Source: Gambelia wislizenii (lineage: Eukaryota > Chordata > Lepidosauria > Squamata > Crotaphytidae). From it: a stretch of DNA of 64,000 nucleotides. The notes under the pieces were generated by a model. The model was given only the letters and a program-made list of their open reading frames with translations, did no database searches and was not told the DNA's origin. The DNA lies in contig JAUMIR010000005.1 in NCBI GenBank assembly GCA_030847615.1, positions 238,490,645 through 238,554,644 on the forward strand. Reading direction: 5' to 3'. Positions 27,901 through 36,900 of the stretch are shown here, piece by piece. Every line of letters starts with the position of its first letter. The first letter of the stretch is position 1. The position numbers and the translations under genes are program-made.

Positions 27901-30900
27901 TTTGTTCCTAGGCTTTATCTCTTCAACATAACATTTGGTACCAGAGGTAGAAATAATATGGAAAGACTAGGGATAGGTTTCTACACACACACCCCCAAAA
28001 AAAAAGAGGAAGAGGAAGAGAAGAAGAAGAGTTCAACATGTTTCAGCAAACATTTGATTCAAAACTAACATTATACGCATGTGAAATGAAACAACTAGGT
28101 CAGGTAAGTCTTGCATAAGTAAACAAAAATATTTTGAATCTTCTAGGGACCATTTGAAAGCTTCTTCCAAAATATATCCTAGGATTATTTTTTTTCTTTC
28201 CTTCAACAGCCTAGAGTTTTTTTATAATTTCCATTTGGGGGTCAAAAGGTACAGACCTATGCTTTTTCAATATGCCAGTTGGTGAGGGAGGCTAATCTGC
28301 TTTCCCCTTTTCTTTCCATTTTGCTCTTCACACGTGCTCAGTAAGTGATTCTGGTGGCAGCTATTTACCTTGCCTGTTGTACATAAGCACACACAGCTAC
28401 AGCAGAATAACCTAAAATAGAATCCCACTCTTTCCTAGGTCAAGCTTCATTGCATTGCTTACTGCAGACATGCTACTGTAATCCAACACTGAAAGTCTGT
28501 GTCTTTTGCCAGCCCTCCTTCACCATCCTCCCAATGCCAATACTGCAAAAGAAAACCCCTTCCAGTTAGAAGACAAGAAAATGGGAGATGGGGCTAGGCT
28601 CAGTAAAAAAAGGCTTTGTATAAAAGGAGCTTGTTTGTCAGAGGCTTTGTTAACTGAGGTAGGTCTGTGCTATCATGTTGGGCATCAGAGAAAACAGCAC
28701 CTGTTTTTATCAGCTCCAGAAATCTTTACTGAACTGGTTTAACGGAGCACTGGGCAAAATACAATAGGCGTCTGTCCCCTTCTTTCTATTACTGGGTCCT
28801 GATTGACTTACCTGGCTGCAATGGAAATGCTCAGAGGAGCTGGCTGTAGCCACCTCTTGCTTATACCATAACACACTTGAACAATGCTAAATAAAGGGCA
28901 TTGTGGGAAAAGAAAAAGGTGATTAGATTCACCTACTAGACCGTGCTTGGGCAAACAGATCAGGCAAATCAAATCAATCAATCAATCAATCAATCAGCCT
29001 AGGGTTGGCATCAGTGGTGGGTCCTCCTAGGGCCCTAGCAAATACCAGGTGCTGGCCTTGGTTCGGGCTCAGACCAATACAAGCGACATTCTAAATTCCA
29101 GGAAATGCAAAGTGGAGGAGGAAAGCCTGAGCCAACCACCAATTACAAACCCAATTTAGTGTACCTTGACAATGATGCAGTGAGGTCTGTTTCCTTATAA
29201 GTCACCCTTGCATTCAACACCTTTCCCAGTTGCCACAGGCGACCAGAGCTTCAGAGCAGGCAAGTGAGAAGGCTGGTGGAGGAGGGACAAAGAGTGCTGT
29301 CTCTTCAGACAGCCCAATTGGTTTCTCTGTGAGCCAAGGAAGAAGGGAAGCCCTTTTCTCTGCCACTAGTACATGGACGCCTCTGCCAGTCACTCAGCAG
29401 GTGCTTTTAGAAAAACAGACATTTTTCCTGCATTCCTATGTGGGCCATGCAAGTGGGGTTTCCCCTCTTCCACAGCAGGCTCTTTTTTTTCCTGGCTTGT
29501 AACTTTTTCTAGCTTATTTACCAGGCTGCTGAAAATGCCAAGCACACTGAATATATATATGAAACCACACTGCAAGTACTTTCAGGAGAGAAAAAGGCAG
29601 CCTGACTTAGCTATTTCATCACTGAAGTCTTGTGCCTTGTGAAAATACATCACCTCACCCCACCCCACCCTCCTAAAAGCTGCCACTCAAATACTGCCAC
29701 ACAGCAGTTCTAGAGAAAGGTGATGCAACATCCTGAAGGCAAACAAAGAGTCATCATATACCTATTCAGTACAGATATCATAAACAAACTGGACAGACTT
29801 TGCACCATGTGGCTACTAACTGGCAGAAGTGTTTAAGAGCCCTAGACGATAAGGGCCCTTAAAGCAAAGCACTCCTTTATCAGGCTTTAGGTATGAAGAA
29901 GTCATTCAATAGTTTCCATCACAATTCAAGTTCTCCTAGCTTCAGAAAATATTATATGACTTCTTCATTTCTTGAAGCTTGATAAAGTTGCTGGCCTACA
30001 GATCCCATCCCACTGAGGACTCATGAGAACCTGCGGTCCAAGAATACCTGGAGGTTCATAACTTGTGGATATGTTTGGGCAAAAAGGCAGTCTATAACAA
30101 ACTTGTTTAAGGTAAGCAAATCATGTGTGACTAGCCCCTGGAAAGAGAACTGGTTGATGTACAACCTAGTCCTTTGAGTTCAATGGGACTGACTTCCATG
30201 CAGGCGTACACAGAACTGCAGCTTCAGAATAACTACTGAACTGGAGTAGGGCCTAAAAGATTATATTTCAAAATAGTACCACCAATGAGGTTTCCAAAAA
30301 GTTTGTTGCAACTAGGAGTCCAGCTCTGTCGCAAACATGCAACATATTCATGTAATGGGTTTGTGGGGAGGAGGGAGGGATGGCAAAGCATAAAGGAACT
30401 CACATAAAAAAAGGGAAGTTATCAGATGCTGGGAAGAGTAGGTAAGACTCACAAAGATTCACATCACAAATACTCAAAAAGATTCATATCACCAAACTAT
30501 CGCAATGAAGACCCTACTGAGGGAATGTGGAACCTTTAACCCACTAAATATTTTGGCCTGTAACTTCCTTCAGTCTCGCATTGCATAGTTAATAATAAGA
30601 AACTGTGGGACCTGTAGTCCAAAAATATCAGACGGACCAAAAGTTCCTCACCCTTCCCTTACTTAGGCCCCATCTACACAATGAAAAAAATCTGTACGGC
30701 GTTCGAAAGATCGATCGTTTGTACAACTGATCATCTGAACATAAACACAGCATTCGGAAGGGGGGCTATGTATTCCCCCATAAATGCCATTCTGGAGTTC
30801 GGTAAATTTGCTAGATTTCAAAAAAAAATCCATATAGCTGTTGGAATGTTTGATTGTGTGTACATGACAGATCAGATTCGAATGATCGAACATTCCAACG

Positions 30901-33900
30901 CCATATGGAATTTTTTTTGTCAAGTAGACGTGACCTTAGTTCTACTCACTCTTGTAAAAAAAAAAGCTGGGTACAATTCTTAGCCAAAGTCTATTTTCAA
31001 CACTAAGGCTTACTCCAGGAAGTGAAAGCCCACAGGAGCTGCTAAGCCAATTCATCAACCTAGTAAACACAACAACCAATCCTTGTACAGGTAGAATTAA
31101 AGAGCAGGACAAATAGGGTGGGTAGAATATGACATAATGCCACCCACTTCTTGTTTTAACAGTTTTCCTAATTCACCAGGTTTGGAAGGAAGGTTTCCCT
31201 CCAGCACTCCCAATCAGTCACAGTGGTATGATTCCCACAATGGTCCCACTAATGTCCCTGAATCACGGAAAGATCCCACAGGTTTCAATTAACAGGAGAC
31301 AGAGCAGGAAAAATGTGTTTGAGGTTTTTTGTAAATAGAAGTCTCTATCATGTGAGCAAACAGAACTGCCAACAGTTACATGACAGAAAGGCATAGGAAG
31401 GGTATAACTCTATTGGTTTTCACACAGATCCTATCTTTCTGAACAGGGATGGGAATCATGCAGCTGTCCAGATGCTGTTGAAACTGCAACTGCCAGTAGC
31501 CCTAGCCAGCATAGCCATTGTGAAGAATGCTGGGAGTTGAAGTTCAGCAACATGGGGCGGGGGGGGGGGCACACACAAAAAGTAACAAGTTTTCCTCAGT
31601 GCCTGGAAAAGCTATTCACAAGATAGGATGGTGTAAAGATGTGAAATTTCTGGAAATTTGATGCTATGGGGAGAAAACTTTTTTTTCCTATTTTTATTTT
31701 GGGGGGAAAGGACACTTGGTGGAAAAAAATCAGGAAAACCCCCAATATTAGTATCCTTTACAGATTGAAAGTCACTTTATTACTTTAGGAACATAAAACA
31801 CATTATGTACAACTTCATTTGCCATGCAATTATCATGTATATTAAAAGTACTGTTCATTAAAAATAACAATTAAAAATTGAAGTTACTTAAAAAAAAATT
31901 TTTTTTATACAAATGGAGCTACAAGCTCCTGAACGACAAGGAACACTTGAACTATAAGGAACCTTTTTGATTCTGTCAAACCAAAATAAGTAAAACAAAG
32001 AAAATGGTTTTGTCCCCTCTAGTCCTCTATAGTGCCAAATAGACACAAAACATTCATTCCCACAAAAAAGAACTAAGAAAAGAAAATCAAGACCAGGAAT
32101 TGCAATGATATGACATACAGTCTTACCTACAATCTACCTGATACATAGTTTTTAGAAATAACATTGGGGTGGCGTGTAAACATGTGAACACCTTGTCTTA
32201 AACATTTTATTCATCATTCTTAAAGAAAATACCCCATAATCCATTTTTTCAATTTTTCTGGGGTGGGTGGATGGGAAGGATTCAGTGAAAAACAGGAGAA
32301 AACCATTTTTGCCCCAAATATTTCCATTTCCCCCCCAGGCCTTCACATCTCTAGGATGGGGAATTTTGAACAAGATGAGAACCCTAGATGCAAATTTCTT
32401 TTGTATCTTGCATTCCTGAAGAAATATGCTTTTCCTAAGACACTTTTGTCTCTCAAACTTGCTGCCACCTGTATGGAAGGATCCAGTTTCTTCTATTAGG
32501 AAAGCACTCCTAGGCTACCCTAAACCAGTCGTAAGCAACAAAAACCCCTAAGTAACAACAAATAAAGAATTTTGGAGGGTGCTGAGGTAACTGCAATTCC
32601 TGGACACATTTTCCAAGGAAACCTTGCCACTTATACCAGTGAGAGAAAAGTAGAGGGGAGGACCAGTGCAGTATCTGGAGTGCTGGATTGTGACTAGGAC
32701 AGTTTTTCTCAAAACAGCAGTCCCTTCTTCTCACTTCTCCCTCTGATACTTTATCCATGTAACTTCCCTTCCAAATATCTACCTGACTTTTGCTGGCTAT
32801 TAAATCTTAAAGACGTTTCGAATTGACTAATATCGATTTAAATGTGAGATACTGTGTTGATTCTGTCTTGCACTTTTTTCTTTGTTACACACACGAAACA
32901 TAACTGTTTATAGTTTAAATAATGTTTTTAATTTTTTTCTGTAATTAAATATGATTACTGAAGGATGAAATTTACTGTGTAACCTGTCATTCTCTCTCTC
33001 TCTGCCTGACCTACAGGATTACTGTGTGGAGAAGAACCACATACACCACAATGAACTCAATGGAAAAAAATGATAGGGATACAAACATAACTAATAAAGA
33101 AAGGAAAAGGGACCATCTCAATACTGCCACTAAGAGCAGCAGGGTGACAGACAGACACACCCGAGCCACCAGCACCAGCAAATTCTGTTGTGCAAACTCC
33201 CCTAAGAATGAGCACAACCTTATGTAGCTTCTTTTTGTTTCAATGTGGGCAGTGTAGAATAACTTCACATTGGTCGCCATGTTAAAGTGTATCTATAGGT
33301 ACATGGATATGTGCATAGAGTACTGTACTAGCTATATTTTTGGTTCCAACATGCCCTGGGCTAGCCTTAACTAGCAACCTTTGAGGTAGATGTGGGCAAC
33401 TGAAATGAGTCCAAGGGTCCAGTTTCTGCCTCTGAAGGCCACACAGACTCCCCAAAAATGCTGGGGGGAGGGAACAAGAACCTAAAATAACTGGCAAAAA
33501 GTCCACATCTGGTTGGGAGAAAAAGTATTACTTGACGTTTACACAGTCCCAGGAAGTTCTGTAATCTATTTAAAAAGGACCTTCGAGGAGAAAAAAACCC
33601 ACCCCTTGAGAGGGGGCAGGAAGAGGACAATTCAGAGGTCTGGAGGAGTCAGGGGGCACAAAAGAAGCCTTGGGGGGGCACATCTGGCCCCAGGGCTGCA
33701 CTTTGCACACCCCTGCTTTGAGGAGATAAGGTGACATGAAGGCCTATAGTTCAAATATTATTCAGAGCAGGTGGAGATACATATACACATGCACAGCATC
33801 CCTGAGATATGACTTTCGGTGGAACCATGGCTGTACAGTCCAAGGCACACAGACGCCAAGGCCTACCACTTCCAGCAGTTTCCTGTGACTGCAGCATCTC

Positions 33901-36900
33901 TTACTGAAGCGGTTTGATAGAGTATATATCACTCTGCCCCATCCACACCCCCAATTTCTTCTGCAGTTTTTCCATACCTTAGAACCTCTGACATTGAAAA
34001 TGCTGGATTGGGATGATGGGAGTTGTAGTCCCCAAACATCTAGGGATCCAAGTTTGGGACAAGCTGCTTCACAACAACCTTCCCAAATAAACCTGTACGG
34101 TAAAGGCAGACCTACCTTAAGACAGAACCAGGTATCTGTGGCTCTCTAGATTTTTTTAGACTGCAGCTCTCACAAATCCACTCATACCACTGGCTATGCT
34201 AATGGGAGATTCAGTATTAACACCATCTAGAGGGCCACAGCTGTCCACTCCATCATAAGGAGAGTGTGTGTGTGTCGGGGGGGGGGTGACTGACAGAATT
34301 CAGAATAGGTTAGTCATTAGTAATCTTTCCCAACTTGACACCAACCAGGTGTGTTGGAGTACAACTTCCATCAGTCCCAGGCGTCACTGTGCTGATGGAA
34401 GTTGTACTGTACTCCAACATACTCTGAAGGGCACCAGGTTGGGAAAGGCTGCCCCCTCCTCCTGCACTACATCTTCTGGGGTAAGCCCAAAAGCAAATGG
34501 AAAAGGTCTAAAATCTTCTCTCCAGACTGGAGGGAGGATTTCTTGTTTACATTGAGGCAGCTTTGGGCATTAGGAGACAACAGGCAGAAGGTAACACATC
34601 ACTCCTTCCTCGCAAACTCCAGGTTAGATTCATTCCGGGAGGTGAGGGGAAGGTAAAAGCCAGTTTACTACCTGACATGGAAACTACAGCCTCAAGTCTG
34701 ACAGAGGTGGGCCGACTACAATCATGCCATGTGAAAAAGGCTAAACATTCTGCACATGGTCAGAGACATGGTGTTGCACATATTCCCCACCACTATGTTT
34801 TTTTAAAAAACAGGTTCCAGGAGCAAAATCCTACGTAGACAGAGAGCCTTACAACATAGACAAACTGTTCATAACGGGCAACTCCAAATAGCGGGGAGGA
34901 AGATGGGAATCATAGAACCATAGAATCATAGAGTTGGAAGAGACCACAAGGATCATCTAGTCCAACCCCCTACCCTGGCAGAATACATTAGGACCCCCAT
35001 ATCCACCAATTCATTATCTACTTATTCAATTATCCACAGGACACAAAACAGCACACCTACCATAGAGTCTTCCTAGAAAGTGTCCTCTCTAGCCATTTTC
35101 TAGGTCCTCCAAGGCAACTCTGTGGTATTTTAAACCAGTTGTTTTCAATGGTGTTCACTATTAGCCACAGTTTTCAATATCCACGGGGCCCCCGGAACCA
35201 ATCCCCAGCAGATATGGGGGTCCTACTGTACACAATCAAAGCACTCCCAACAGATAGCCATCCAGACTCTGTTTAAAAGCCTCCAAAGAAGGATACTCCA
35301 CCATACTCTGAGGCAGCCAAACAGCTCTTACTGTCAGGAAGTTCTTCCTAATGTTTAGCTGGAATCTCTGTTCCTGTAGCTTGAGACCATTGCTCCCTGT
35401 CCTAGTCTCTGCAACAGCAGAAAACAAGCTTGCTCCATCCTCAGTATGACATCCTTTCAACTATTTACTAGGTCTATCACGTCACCCCTTAACTTTCTCT
35501 TCCCCAGGCTAAACATACCCAGCTTCCTAAGCTGCTCTTCACAGGGCACGGTTTCCAGGCCTCCCACCATTTCGGTCGTCCTCCTCTGGACATGCTCCAG
35601 CTTCTCACTATCCTTCTTGAATTGTGGTGCCCAGAACTGGACGCAGTATTACAGGTAAGGTCCGACCAAAGCAGAATAGAGTGGCACTATTGCTTCCCTT
35701 GATCTAGACCAGCCTTTCTCAATCTGGAGGAACCCTTGAAATAATTTTCAGGTCTTGGGGAACCCCTGCCTAAAAAAAATATTATATCTATAGCTAGAAA
35801 AAATGGTTATTTTTAAAAATCACAATCTCTCAGGAAACCCCTACTGACCCTTCAGGGAACTCTAGGGTTCCAGAGAAGCCTGACTGAGAAACACAGATCT
35901 AGACACTAGACTCCTATCAATGCAGCCTAGAATCGCATTGGGTTTTTTAGCTGCCACATCACACAGCTGAATGAAAGGTTCTCCACTGATCACAACGAAA
36001 GGAGAAGAAAGAAGCAGGATGAGAGTCAGAAGACCGTTTGAAACTGGATTATATGCTATATTGGCTCCTTCCCATTGACTCCTGGGATTTGTATTTTTTT
36101 AATAATATTTTTATTGTTTTCTTATATACGTACCACATCCATTATCCATTATCCATAATTATGTTAAATCTTATCATATAGTTAACAAAATATAAAATAA
36201 CAAAATATAAGATAACATCAATTTCTTTCCCTTCCCCTAACCCCCTCCTCTCTTATTTACACACTTAATTAATCCATCTAATTTACACATGTAGCTTCTT
36301 CCCTTGAGTCAATGTACCAGCTTTTATCAACCTCTAATAACCTTCTTTATCTTACTTAAAGGAGTAAGTTTTGAGAAAGAGGAATCTATTCTTCCTCATC
36401 CCACTCTTCTCCTTCTCCCCTTCAAGTTCTTCCCAGTCACTATGTATTGTCTTCATATGAATATTTCAATTAAATCTTAAGTTTTAAATCCTGATGTCAT
36501 CTTTCCCCCCATATTTATTAAGCAAGCATTTCCATAATTTTTCCCAATCTTTTTTGCAAATTTGGGATTTGTATTTTTTAAAAGTTCTTTAACCTTCTCT
36601 GCCTAGGAGTCTTGCGGGCTGAATCTACACTACACAAATAATCCAGTTTGAAACTGGATTATTTGCCATGGCTCCTCCCTATGGAATTTTAGGATGTGTA
36701 ATTTGGCAAGGCACCACCAGCACTCTTTAGCAGAGAAGGCTAAAGGCTTTGTAAAACTACAAATCCCATGATTCAATAGGAAGAAGCCATGGCAAATAAT
36801 CCAGTTTCAAACTGGATTATTTGTGTAATGTGGATTCCATGCTGGTATCAATCCCAGGATCCCACAGGAAGGAGCCATGGCAAACAAACCAGTTTCAAAT

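Larger units (their letters stand above)
34908..35985 (-). mobile_element. CR1 copy with two later insertions
   Basis: CR1 sequence is seen at 34908-34985, 35233-35701 and 35905-35985. The gaps hold a small TIR element (34986-35232) and a hAT element (35710-35896). Part of the CR1 ORF is readable at 35460-35236 ([20 protein letters not shown]). Confidence 0.85.

Noticed and set aside
30663..30983. Overlapping ORFs of 86 and 100 codons on opposite strands
   Set aside because: They lie within a Harbinger-like MITE and mirror its inverted structure; no protein motif.
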